Shown here: in pieces, positions 14,979 to 22,175 of the stretch | How the letters are laid out: the number at the start of each line of letters is the position of its first letter | Position numbering within the stretch: the first letter of the stretch is position 1 | Assembly (NCBI GenBank): GCA_946479025.1 | Contig: CAMLDM010000004.1 | Location: 1-41,229, forward strand | Reading direction: 5' to 3' | From: an uncultured Candidatus Saccharibacteria bacterium | GTDB taxonomy: Bacteria > Patescibacteria > Saccharimonadia > Saccharimonadales > CAMLKC01 | Length of the DNA: 41,229 nucleotides | Position numbers and translations under genes: made by a program | The notes under the pieces: generated by a model | What the model was told of the DNA's origin: nothing | Database searches by the model: none | What the model saw: only the letters and a program-made list of their open reading frames with translations

Positions 14979-15173
14979 CTAATTCAACAGTCTTAAAACC
15001 GGTCTCACAGTCATACGCCAAACCTTGCGGAAAAATATCCAACTTAGTGTAGTAAATACGACGATCAGCGTGAAAATCGGCGAAACAATAAACCCATGAT
15101 GGAACCTATGATTTGAAGATAATTTCAACCACATTGCGCACGAGCGATCTTGCAAATATTCTCCATAGACCAC
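14979..15173 (-). CDS. Possible small membrane protein or gene remnant (64 aa)
   Basis: A GTG-started frame, or an ATG at 15134 giving about 51 residues, with one hydrophobic helix (FIVSPIFTLIVVFTTLSWIFF) and a basic tail. No convincing Shine-Dalgarno sequence or promoter spacing is seen. It lies at the left edge of the island and may be a decayed gene. The rest of 14957-15299 shows no other coding signal. Confidence 0.25.
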   Translation of the reverse strand: MVYGEYLQDRSCAMWLKLSSNHRFHHGFIVSPIFTLIVVFTTLSWIFFRKVWRMTVRPVLRLLN

Positions 15174-15299
15174 GCACGATCAATACAATCAATACATGGG
15201 ATCATTAACGATTTTCCTATAGGCTGACCTTCGTCTTACGAGATCATTCCGAAATTCGATCAAGCCGCCCGAGCAGTAGTATCACTTTGACCCATTGCT

Positions 15300-16322
15300 T
15301 TAGGATGATACAGTGTAGCCTTCTGGATTTTGCGACTGCCAACGCCAACTGTCAGCACACGCTTCTTCCAGGGTCTTTGCTGTACGCCAGTTCAAATCAC
15401 GTTCAGCCCTAGAAGCATCCGCATAGCAGCTCGCAACATCACCCGCTCGCCGTCCCGTAATGTCATATGGAATTGTCTCACCTGAAGCTTTTTCAAAAGC
15501 GTGAATCATTTCCAAGACCGACACTCCAGAGCCTGTTCCTAGGTTGTAGACACTCATTTCACCTGTTTTCATATGGTCAAGCGCTGCAACATGCCCCTTA
15601 GCTAGGTCTACTACATGAATGTAATCTCGAACGCCTGTCCCGTCAGGCGTCTCGTAGTCATTGCCAAACACATGCAATTTACCTAAACGCCCTACCGCAA
15701 CCTGAGTTATATATGGCATAAGGTTATTCGGTATGTCATTTGGATCTTCTCCAATCATGCCACTCTCATGAGCCCCGATCGGGTTGAAGTAACGTAGTGA
15801 AGTAATTTCCCAGCTCGGATCGGCAATTGAGACATCGCGCAAGATCTGCTCAATCATATACTTTGTTTGGCCGTATGGGTTAGTGATACCAAGACCCGTA
15901 CGGCTGGTTTCACGAAGGGGTAATTCTTCCGGATCACCATAGACGGTGGCTGAAGAGCTAAAAATAAGCTTTCTTACACCAGTCTCCTGCATCACTTCAC
16001 ATAGCGACAATGAGGAGTCGATGTTATTACGATAGTATGCTAAAGGCTTCTCGACAGATTCACCCACAGCTTTTAGGCCGGCAAAATGAATAACCGCATC
16101 AATAACATGCTCTTTAAATATGTTGCGTAGAATATTTTTGTCTCGCACATCACCGTCATAAAAACTAATCTCTTGACCAGTAATTTGATTAAGTCGCTTT
16201 ACTGCCTCGGGACTACTGTTAGAAAAGTTATCGATAATAACGACTCTATGATTGTGTTTAATAAGTTCAATTACGGTATGCGAGCCAATGTAACCTGCTC
16301 CACCTGTGACAAGAATATTCAT
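15300..16322 (-). CDS. galE: UDP-glucose 4-epimerase
   Basis: GalE interconverts UDP-glucose and UDP-galactose (some forms also the N-acetyl derivatives), feeding surface polysaccharide synthesis. The 340-residue protein is full length. It shows the NAD-binding TGGAGYIGSH (residues 6-15), DNFSNSSPEAV, FAGLKAVGESV, the catalytic S/Y/K set SSSATVYG and Y150-x3-K154, RYFNPIGAHESG, and the C-terminal GRRAGDVASCYAD. The -10 TATAAT lies eight bases before the ATG, so the leader is at most a few bases. It is divergent from the beta-helix gene at 16413 within the island. The neighbouring sugar-type enzymes suggest a glycan-modification role. Confidence 0.95.
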   Translation of the reverse strand: MNILVTGGAGYIGSHTVIELIKHNHRVVIIDNFSNSSPEAVKRLNQITGQEISFYDGDVRDKNILRNIFKEHVIDAVIHFAGLKAVGESVEKPLAYYRNNIDSSLSLCEVMQETGVRKLIFSSSATVYGDPEELPLRETSRTGLGITNPYGQTKYMIEQILRDVSIADPSWEITSLRYFNPIGAHESGMIGEDPNDIPNNLMPYITQVAVGRLGKLHVFGNDYETPDGTGVRDYIHVVDLAKGHVAALDHMKTGEMSVYNLGTGSGVSVLEMIHAFEKASGETIPYDITGRRAGDVASCYADASRAERDLNWRTAKTLEEACADSWRWQSQNPEGYTVSS

Positions 16323-16412
16323 ATAGATATATTATACACAAGAAATAGGCTAGCTTTGCGCAATCAGTAAATTAATAGTAAAATTTCATCAGTATATATT
16401 TAGCGAGGGATA

Positions 16413-17027
16413 ATGAATAATTACACTGATCAGCAACGCTCCAATCGAGGCTTTCTAACTGCCGTAGCTCTTACTGAAAAAGTTGGAAAAAACAACTCAA
16501 TCCTCGACGTGTCTTCAGTACTTATCAGCGAAAATGTAGAAATGGGCAAGGGCAACGTCCTGTACCCTGGTGTTGTCATTGAACGACAGGGTGATGGAAA
16601 AATCGTAATTGGCGATGAGAATATATTCTACCCTGGCGTCTACATTCTAAGTTCGGCCGGAGAAATTCGTATCGGCAACCAAAATGATTTCGGTCCCGCT
16701 GGCGCTACCATCAAGGCAAATATGCCAGATGCGTTTATACAAATAGGCCACCAGGGGAGATATTGCGACGGCACCAGCATCATGGGTAAAACCACTCTTG
16801 GCCCAGGCAGCCAGGTCCTCGGTAATATTACCGTGCAAAGCTGCACCCTTGCTGGCGGCGGTACATTCAAAGAAGCCAACCCAGACAAGCGTGCTGCCGT
16901 CCTGAAAGGCTTTGGGCTTGCACGCGGCATTACCCTTGAGGCGGGTCAGGTCGTTAATGGCTCAGGAGATTTCTCTAGTGCTCCTGTAGAGCAACAAAGC
17001 TTTTACCATCCGAAAGCAAAAGCATGA
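16413..17027 (+). CDS. Left-handed beta-helix (hexapeptide-repeat-like) protein
   Basis: A 204-residue protein with repeated turns of the type I-x-x-x-V/N-x, e.g. VLISENVEMGKGNVLYPGVVIERQ, KIVIGDENIFYPGVYI and EIRIGNQNDFGPAGATI. This gives the look of the hexapeptide beta-helix of acyltransferases and of GlmU-type sugar-nucleotide enzymes. A catalytic histidine cannot be placed, so it may be a non-enzymatic binding helix. GAGGGA precedes the ATG. Its stop overlaps the start of the aldo/keto reductase (ATGA), so the two are coupled and probably act on the same, possibly sugar-derived, substrate. Confidence 0.7.
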   Translation: MNNYTDQQRSNRGFLTAVALTEKVGKNNSILDVSSVLISENVEMGKGNVLYPGVVIERQGDGKIVIGDENIFYPGVYILSSAGEIRIGNQNDFGPAGATIKANMPDAFIQIGHQGRYCDGTSIMGKTTLGPGSQVLGNITVQSCTLAGGGTFKEANPDKRAAVLKGFGLARGITLEAGQVVNGSGDFSSAPVEQQSFYHPKAKA

Positions 17028-17791
17028 GTGACGTTGAGCTAGGATGTGGCCTTATAGCCATTGGGCGTCCGTGGGGAACGACGGCGGAGGTACCCTCCGA
17101 GGTTGAGGCGATTGATTTTTTACGTTCCGCTTATAATTCGGGTATTCGTTTTTTTGACACAGCCCCTTCTTATGGCTTAAGCGAAGAACGATTGGGCCGC
17201 TTTCTCGACACCCTCACTTCCGAACAACGAGCTGAAGTAGTTGTTGCTACCAAATTTGGCGAACATTGGGATAGGGTACACAACATACCCTATACCGACC
17301 ACTCTCTTGAGGCTTTAAAGCAGAGCTTGGATAACAGCACACGCCTATTAGGGCAGATCGCCATACTCCAGCTTCACAAAGCAACTGCCGAACTCCTCGA
17401 CGACCCCGTCGTCAATCAAGCCTTCGATTATGCAACAGAATTAGGCATAACTCAACTGGGAGTCAGTGTAAGCGACCTCGCCACAGCCAAAGCAGCAATC
17501 GTTAACACAAAGCTTACAGTTCTGCAGTTGCCATATAATACGTCAAGTACGCCATTCCGTGAAGCAATACGTCACGCTACAGCCGCAGGTAAAGAACTAC
17601 TCATAAATCGCCCTTTCCAAATGGGTCGCATTTCAGCCGAAAGCACTCCGGATAGCAAGCAACATCTAGCCGTCGAAGCATTTCGTTTTATTCTTCAGGA
17701 AGAGTTTAATGGAGTGGTGCTGACGGGTACATCTACCAGTCGGCATCTACAAGAGAACATAGTAGCATTTAACGAAGCGAGAAACATTTAG
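17024..17791 (+). CDS. Aldo/keto reductase
   Basis: A cytosolic NAD(P)H-dependent carbonyl reductase or dehydrogenase of the AKR family (255 residues). It shows FFDTAPSYGLSEERLG (catalytic D and Y, about residues 44-59), VVVATKFGEHWD (catalytic K) and ILQLHKA near 115 (H region). The TIM-barrel continuation includes LGITQLGVSVSD, and GVVLTGTSTSRHLQENI is the cofactor-binding end. It is slightly shorter than typical AKRs. It overlaps the beta-helix gene by 4 bp and is followed 3 bp later by the 2H-phosphoesterase gene, forming a three-gene operon in the island. Confidence 0.87.
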   Translation: MSDVELGCGLIAIGRPWGTTAEVPSEVEAIDFLRSAYNSGIRFFDTAPSYGLSEERLGRFLDTLTSEQRAEVVVATKFGEHWDRVHNIPYTDHSLEALKQSLDNSTRLLGQIAILQLHKATAELLDDPVVNQAFDYATELGITQLGVSVSDLATAKAAIVNTKLTVLQLPYNTSSTPFREAIRHATAAGKELLINRPFQMGRISAESTPDSKQHLAVEAFRFILQEEFNGVVLTGTSTSRHLQENIVAFNEARNI

Positions 17792-17794
17792 GCT

Positions 17795-18412
17795 ATGCCT
17801 TCCGCTACACCGGAAACGGTAGTCAATTATGATATTGAGCGACCCGTACTTGGATATATGCTTAACACTCTGCCGGACGAGGAGTCTCGAAAAAAGATAG
17901 CCGACCTTCAGATGAAAGTTAACCAAAGATTTGGTGATATTATATGGAGTACTCCACCAAATACGCTTCACATTACTCTTATGGATTGGGTTGCACCGCT
18001 AGTGGACTATGAAAAGGATAAGAAGATTCTTTTCGACGAGCTATTTCCTACTTACGACGCCGCGCTCACGCAGATTCTTAAAGATTATGGGCCCATTACC
18101 GTTAACTTTACAGAAGCTAAGGCAACACCAGGCGCAATTATAGCTACCGGCCAAGATAAGGGACTATTTAACGATATACGTAGTCGCTTTTTAAGTGAAG
18201 TTGAGCTACCGCCCAATACTAAAGAACCACCTACAATTGTTCACTCTACGATTGCCAGATACAGAAAGAGGGTCAAACTCGAGCCTATTGCAGACTTCAT
18301 CGCCCAGCACCCCTTAACCTTCACACTCAAAGTAGATCATTTTCGCCTCGTGCGAGAAGATGTCGCCCCCCAGATAAAACATGTCTTACTTAAGAAGTAC
18401 CCCCTATCTTAA
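17795..18412 (+). CDS. 2H phosphoesterase superfamily protein (LigT-like)
   Basis: 2H enzymes hydrolyse or ligate 2',3'-cyclic or 2'-5' phosphodiesters in RNA and nucleotides. The 205-residue protein has the two signature HxTx motifs: LHITLMDW (H59, T61) and VHSTIARY (H150, T152), about 90 residues apart as the fold requires. The rest is not diagnostic. It is the last gene of the island operon and converges on the FAD oxidoreductase with a 4-bp overlap. A link to the cyclic-phosphate ends made by hammerhead ribozymes in this region is possible but unproven. Confidence 0.78.
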   Translation: MPSATPETVVNYDIERPVLGYMLNTLPDEESRKKIADLQMKVNQRFGDIIWSTPPNTLHITLMDWVAPLVDYEKDKKILFDELFPTYDAALTQILKDYGPITVNFTEAKATPGAIIATGQDKGLFNDIRSRFLSEVELPPNTKEPPTIVHSTIARYRKRVKLEPIADFIAQHPLTFTLKVDHFRLVREDVAPQIKHVLLKKYPLS

Positions 18413-19635
18413 GAGGCGTCTTCTCGTGAAGCCTGCTCGTGCATCCATTCGTCAGCTGGTCGATATTTAACAGGAGGAACACTCTCCTCCGAAACAGCAG
18501 TCCCGGCCATTGAAAAATGAGTGTCCAGTCCTATTCCTCTTCCTTCAATGTAATCTGCGGCGGCACGAGCTAGAGCGGGAGCTTCTGTCATCTTGCCAGG
18601 GATGGCGCATATGTATCTATCTGTCGGTTCAAAAACTTTAATATTTAAGTCTTCTAGCACTACACTTGAATCCGTGTTAGTCTGACTAAACCCGTCCGCT
18701 ACGTCCGCCTTAATACAAGCCACTCCTTGAACCTGTGCTCTATCAAGTGTAAGCTGCCGCGCACGAGGGAGCATATCACCCAAGGCGTCATGTACGAGTT
18801 GCTCCGTAGCAGGAATTACATCGTAATTTAAGTCTTGCACTTCTACAGCTTCACGATTAATCCCCACGATACTTGCATCACCATGACTCATAATTCCCGC
18901 TTCAAGGGGGTCCATATAAAAGTAATTGTCTTCAGTTATTCTTGGCGTGACAAGCAAGTGAGACTTAAAGTATCGCATAGGAAACCGATCACCTGTTATA
19001 TCTTCAAGAATCTTTTTCGTACCCGTCCCGGCAGCAATTACAAACGCATCGGAACGAAGCGAGTGATGTTCGCCGCCAATTACCATATCGGCCGATGTTT
19101 CATCCGTAGGTCTAAAGTCCGCTTCGGTGAAAATGCGACCACCATGTTCAAGAATGAATCGTGCCAACTTACTACATATAATACGCGAGTTAACACTTTT
19201 ATCTTTTACTTCGAAGGCTGCACGTATTCGGCTCGTATCAAACCCCTCCTCCTCAAACCTTCCTATAGGCATTTCACGGTTTTGTATTCCGAAACGCCTC
19301 CATCTATACAGAGCGGCTTGAGCTAAGTCATCAGTATTAATAAAAGCGTACGTTCTACGATGTTCGATACTTTCAGGCACAAAATCAACTATTTCATCGT
19401 GACCATACACGGTTCGCTTCGTCACTTGTTCAGCATCGAGTTCATTATAAATTGCAACGGCGTGATATGTTCCTGCGTGCAACCAGCCTTCATTTCGTGT
19501 CGTAGCCCCAGACGCAAGACTCGCGCTCTTCTCAACGACATTCACGCTATGCCCTCGTTCCAGTAGCTCCTTAGCGGTCCACAAGCCTGCGACACCGCCG
19601 CCTACAACTGTTATGTCTGATCTGAACTCACTCAT
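18409..19635 (-). CDS. FAD-dependent oxidoreductase (DAO / LhgO-like)
   Basis: A flavoprotein of the D-amino-acid-oxidase/glycerol-3-phosphate dehydrogenase/L-2-hydroxyglutarate oxidase fold (408 residues). The N-terminal Rossmann motif is VVGGGVAGLWTAKELLERGHSVNVVEK (residues 10-36). SASLASGATTRNEGWLHAGTYH follows, matching the FAD-contacting loop of the family. AFVIAAGTGT near 205 completes the dinucleotide fold. No signal peptide is seen. The substrate is unclear, perhaps a hydroxy or amino acid, or a sugar acid linked to the neighbouring reductase. It lies at the right side of the island, pointing left. Confidence 0.85.
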   Translation of the reverse strand: MSEFRSDITVVGGGVAGLWTAKELLERGHSVNVVEKSASLASGATTRNEGWLHAGTYHAVAIYNELDAEQVTKRTVYGHDEIVDFVPESIEHRRTYAFINTDDLAQAALYRWRRFGIQNREMPIGRFEEEGFDTSRIRAAFEVKDKSVNSRIICSKLARFILEHGGRIFTEADFRPTDETSADMVIGGEHHSLRSDAFVIAAGTGTKKILEDITGDRFPMRYFKSHLLVTPRITEDNYFYMDPLEAGIMSHGDASIVGINREAVEVQDLNYDVIPATEQLVHDALGDMLPRARQLTLDRAQVQGVACIKADVADGFSQTNTDSSVVLEDLNIKVFEPTDRYICAIPGKMTEAPALARAAADYIEGRGIGLDTHFSMAGTAVSEESVPPVKYRPADEWMHEQASREDAS

Positions 19636-19933
19636 AATAAAATCGCACTACTTCTGCATGTGTTTGATAATAATTTCGATGGAAATTTATTCCATCGATC
19701 ACATTCGCATTACTTACTCCATTTGTCAGCAATGTACCATATATAAGAACAAAAATATATAAGCTTTTGTCAATTTAATTTGATTAAAATTAAATAATAC
19801 CGAAAGCCCATCCCTACTCCTTATCATTTTGACGGCTACAAAAGACGGCAATAGCCCCAATTATAAGCCGTCTATGCCGCACGCGAGCAACCGTGTACAC
19901 ATCGGTTATGCTTTCTGGTATAGCTGAAAAAGC
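19636..19933. other. Gene-free, AT-rich right end of the island
   Basis: About 300 bp without a plausible ORF. The only structure seen is an inverted repeat GACGGCT (19831-19837)/AGCCGTC (19866-19872). It may hold the promoter of the oxidoreductase and remnants of recombination sites. Confidence 0.4.
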
Positions 19934-19982
19934 AGGACTCATAAGCCTAAGGTCACTGGTTCGATCCCAGTCGCTGCTACCA
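19934..19982 (+). repeat. Right copy of 49-bp tRNA-Met 3'-end repeat (att-like, tRNA fragment)
   Basis: Identical to 14873-14921. It contains half the anticodon arm, the T arm, the acceptor 3' strand and CCA but no 5' half, so it is not a functional tRNA. It marks the right junction of the island. Confidence 0.9.
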
Positions 19983-20015
19983 TGAAAAGACGATCACTTC
20001 GGTGGTCGTTTTTCA
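19982..20015 (+). terminator. Terminator at the right island junction
   Basis: GACGATCAC-TTCG-GTGGTCG then TTTTT, with flanking ATGAAAA/TTTTCAT pairing. It probably is the ancestral terminator of the tRNA-Met gene. Confidence 0.7.
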
Positions 20016-20324
20016 TGATGTCACACACCCCTGATTCAACTTTACTACTTTCTCCCCCGCAAGCGCATACCCAATGAAGAGTACATTCATTACCGCAAAT
20101 GCAAGAGCCGTCAGTACATCTTGCGAGAAAAATAACCCGACGATCATACTGCTTACAGCAATTAACAGCATAGTTTTATAGTAATTTGCGCCTTTATTGA
20201 TGCTATATTTATCTCGAAAGGAGAGTCCGTATCCAATTATGTAACCGCTTTTGCGAGAGGACACTATCAAAGAGGTGAAGATGACCACCATTGTTATTGC
20301 TATGAGGATATAATCAGAATTCAT
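20013..20324 (-). CDS. Small membrane protein (103 aa), unknown function
   Basis: Three hydrophobic segments (residues about 5-21, 50-66 and 72-92) separated by short basic loops. The tail ends KLNQGCVTS. No family is recognised. It lies just right of the island and its stop codon is within the terminator hairpin. AT-rich surroundings and the absence of a strong Shine-Dalgarno sequence lower confidence, but the hydrophobic pattern is coherent. Confidence 0.55.
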   Translation of the reverse strand: MNSDYILIAITMVVIFTSLIVSSRKSGYIIGYGLSFRDKYSINKGANYYKTMLLIAVSSMIVGLFFSQDVLTALAFAVMNVLFIGYALAGEKVVKLNQGCVTS

Positions 20325-20421
20325 ATCTTTAATTCATGGCCCTGGATTTATATCAATACAAGTGTTGATTCTTCACTATTCATTTGATTTCATCCTAACA
20401 TATACACTACTATGTTAACCA

Positions 20422-20988
20422 ATGAAAAGTAGTAGCATGAAAACCAAGCCAACTGCGAACACCAAGAAGCAGTCTAATAGGGTAACTCAAAAGAAATACC
20501 CCACCAGACTTCAACGAACATTCTCATTTAGCCAGCAAGATTGGCCTGTTATCCCACTTACCTTATCCACTCTCCTCTGTTTATACTTCGTCTTAGCTAG
20601 TCTCCACACCGTCTCCCACCCCGAAGTCTTGATTGTATACCTGATAAGCTTCTGGATTAATCCGATAACACCCGCACTTCTTGTCAGTATATTCGGAGTC
20701 ATCTACATTTACCGGTTCCTTACCCAAAAGCCCATCAACCAACTTGCTAGAATCGTTGCTGTCCTAATATCAATCATTTTCTTGTGTGCCAGCGTTTACT
20801 GGCTCGGCGGTACCGGTCACACATGTACAGGCTTTTTCGGCGTACAGACCTCCTGTTCGGAAACACACGCAATCATGCTATACATCCTATTATTCAACCC
20901 CTTCTCTTTAGCGCTTGAGATCCTCCTAGTAACAAGTGGCATCCTCTCATTATTGATTTCTTGGACATCAAAACGTATTGAGTCTTAG
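20422..20988 (+). CDS. Membrane protein (188 aa), unknown function
   Basis: A basic, threonine- and lysine-rich N-terminal tail (residues 1-35) is followed by four predicted membrane helices (about 42-62, 68-98, 107-127, 150-182). A short loop with two cysteines (HTCTGFFGVQTSC) lies between helices 3 and 4 and could form a disulfide outside the cell. No family is recognised. An alternative start is the second ATG at codon 6. Confidence 0.6.
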   Translation: MKSSSMKTKPTANTKKQSNRVTQKKYPTRLQRTFSFSQQDWPVIPLTLSTLLCLYFVLASLHTVSHPEVLIVYLISFWINPITPALLVSIFGVIYIYRFLTQKPINQLARIVAVLISIIFLCASVYWLGGTGHTCTGFFGVQTSCSETHAIMLYILLFNPFSLALEILLVTSGILSLLISWTSKRIES

Positions 20989-21126
20989 CGAGTTCAGTCA
21001 CTATAGCGTAGTACTCACCGCCGTTTGTAAAGGATTGCATCGTTCTGCAATCTGACTCATCTCAATCAGTTCGCGCAGTATATCACTCCACTTCGAATGC
21101 AGCATTTCTACCAATTAGGACTTTAG
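20989..21126 (+). other. Structured non-coding stretch, possible decayed tRNA or sRNA
   Basis: No ORF. It contains GCGTAGTACTCA (one base different from the tRNA-Met anticodon arm), a perfect 7-bp hairpin GATTGCA-TCGTTC-TGCAATC, a TTCGAAT motif and a CTACCA end. A strong terminator follows at 21127. It could be a worn tRNA remnant from an earlier insertion or a small RNA. Confidence 0.25.
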
Positions 21127-21148
21127 TCGCCCTTCGGGGCGATTTTTT
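21127..21148 (+). terminator. Intrinsic terminator
   Basis: TCGCCC-TTCG-GGGCGA followed by TTTTTT, a strong plus-strand terminator. It ends the 20422 gene or the non-coding stretch before it. From here to 21314 nothing else is seen. Confidence 0.8.
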
Positions 21149-21314
21149 GTATTAAAGGGTGTATTTTAAAGTTTTGTATGCCCCAAAATCAGTTTTAAGG
21201 CCATTATTCAACTAGAGTGGAAGCGAAAGAAACGGTCTCACTGCAAGCTTATCGCTCATACGAATTCGAAAAGTCTGATAATAAAAAGCGTGGGTAAAAG
21301 ATTAACCAGGTTTA

Positions 21315-21343
21315 TTGGCATGATGTATATTTTATTATATAAT
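21315..21343 (+). promoter_or_regulatory. Promoter of the 21430 orphan gene
   Basis: TTGGCA (21315-21320), 17-bp spacer, TATAAT (21338-21343). Transcription would begin near 21350, about 80 nt before the ATG. Confidence 0.7.
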
Positions 21344-21349
21344 AAATCA

Positions 21350-21362
21350 GCTCTTTACGAGC
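21350..21362 (+). other. 5'-terminal leader hairpin of the 21430 orphan gene
   Basis: GCTC-TTTAC-GAGC at the predicted transcript start. A second small hairpin (GAGT/ACTC) follows directly. Weak on its own, but it repeats the layout seen at 14205-14222. Confidence 0.4.
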
Positions 21363-21429
21363 AGGAGTGGCAAAACTCACCCGCTAGCGATGTAAGTATT
21401 TTCACAGCCACCTGAAGAGAGGGCGCAGA

Positions 21430-21876
21430 ATGCCATCACCCGAGCCGTTCTTCGTAACCCTGGAGAGGATCGACATCGATTTTGGAGAGCTGCCGGAGAC
21501 ACTTGAAGCCTACGAACAAGCCCTCAGGCTCTTGGCAGCCGGTTCCAAAAAGGAGACGAGTCTGTGTATCGGGAGGAGAGTGGCGCCGAACGACATAGCG
21601 AGTCGCTGGGTCATTGTGTCAATCACTCCTTGTGGCGAGGGCAGGAAGTACATCCTTCTCTCCGACGGGACTGCAACCTGGTTTCTCAAGAGAGAGAAGA
21701 GGGTGATAACTCCGCGATACATCCTCCTTATATGGGAGAGCGGCCTTCTTCGCGCCGTACCCGCCATCGCTATGACGGACAGCAATCCAGAAGCTGAGGG
21801 GGCAAACCTACTCAATGAGGAGACCTCTAGTCTCAGGGCGGCAGCCGCACTCGACGCGCTGCTTCCGCTCGCCTAG
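21430..21876 (+). CDS. Orphan small protein (148 aa) upstream of a hammerhead ribozyme
   Basis: Not recognised. A soluble protein with a beta-rich centre (RWVIVSITPCGEGRKYILLSDGTATWFLKREKRVITPRYILLIWESG) and an alanine-rich C-terminus. GAAGAGAGGGCG lies before the ATG. It has a full promoter, a leader with hairpins, a long hairpin after the stop and then a hammerhead ribozyme. Codon use is GC-rich like the 12954-14188 orphans and unlike the AT-rich flanks, suggesting transfer or a shared origin of these units. Confidence 0.65.
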   Translation: MPSPEPFFVTLERIDIDFGELPETLEAYEQALRLLAAGSKKETSLCIGRRVAPNDIASRWVIVSITPCGEGRKYILLSDGTATWFLKREKRVITPRYILLIWESGLLRAVPAIAMTDSNPEAEGANLLNEETSSLRAAAALDALLPLA

Positions 21877-21882
21877 AGTCCT

Positions 21883-21936
21883 GCACCCGGGCGGGTCGAG
21901 AAAGGTGATCACTACACCATTTCTCCCCGCCGGTGC
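21883..21936 (+). other. Long 3' hairpin abutting the hammerhead
   Basis: GCACC, GGCGGG, GAGAAA and GGTG pair in order with GGTGC, CCCGCC, TTTCTC and CACC, with two 2-nt bulges and a 7-nt loop: about 21 bp in all. It begins 6 nt after the stop codon. Its last bases touch the outer end of ribozyme stem III, so it could stack on or compete with that helix. Confidence 0.75.
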
Positions 21937-21996
21937 CGAAACGTCTATAACTATGTGGTTATACTGATGAGTCCAAGAGGACGAAACGGTTCGGTA
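21934..21996 (+). ncRNA. Type III hammerhead ribozyme
   Basis: In order: stem III 5' strand CCGAAACGT; cleavage-site C (21945); stem I TATAAC/GTTATA with a 6-nt TATGTG loop; CTGATGA core (21964-21970); stem II GTCC/GGAC with an AAGA loop; GAA core; stem III 3' strand starting ACGGTTCGG. Stem III pairs over nine positions with one A-G mismatch, stems I and II are perfect, and all invariant core bases are present. Open stem III makes it type III. Cleavage is predicted after C21945, nine bases beyond the preceding long hairpin. The rest of 21997-22160 has only a weak hairpin (TGGCAG/CTGCCA near 22070). Confidence 0.95.
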
Positions 21997-22163
21997 ATTA
22001 TCTTCCGGTTTTCTGATCATTCACAGATTAGAGCTTATTGGAATGTCAAATTTAAAACCCACCTGCTTGGCAGTGCCATCTCTCTGCCAGTAATTTGTTT
22101 GGGCCGATAGCCCCTTACAATTTCCCTCGCGTGATATATCTAAAATATCTGAAACGGCCATGA

Positions 22164-22169
22164 TAGACT
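22164..22169 (+). promoter_or_regulatory. -10 box of the ThyA-like gene, leaderless spacing
   Basis: TAGACT, six bases before the ATG at 22176. It gives the ThyA-like/NTPase pair its own promoter, separate from the hammerhead unit. Confidence 0.45.
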
Positions 22170-22175
22170 TACTCT

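Larger units (their letters stand above)
14873..19982. mobile_element. tRNA-Met-bounded genomic island, no integrase seen
   Basis: A perfect 49-bp repeat of the tRNA-Met 3' end bounds this segment, the classic footprint of site-specific integration into a tRNA gene. The cargo between the copies comprises galE, a beta-helix protein, an aldo/keto reductase, a 2H phosphoesterase and a FAD oxidoreductase. It is more AT-rich in its non-coding parts than the neighbouring orphan genes. Each att copy is followed by its own hairpin terminator with a TTCG loop, as expected if the original tRNA terminator was displaced to the right end. No recombinase or replication gene lies inside, so the element is either decayed or depends on an integrase supplied elsewhere. 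Confidence 0.75.
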
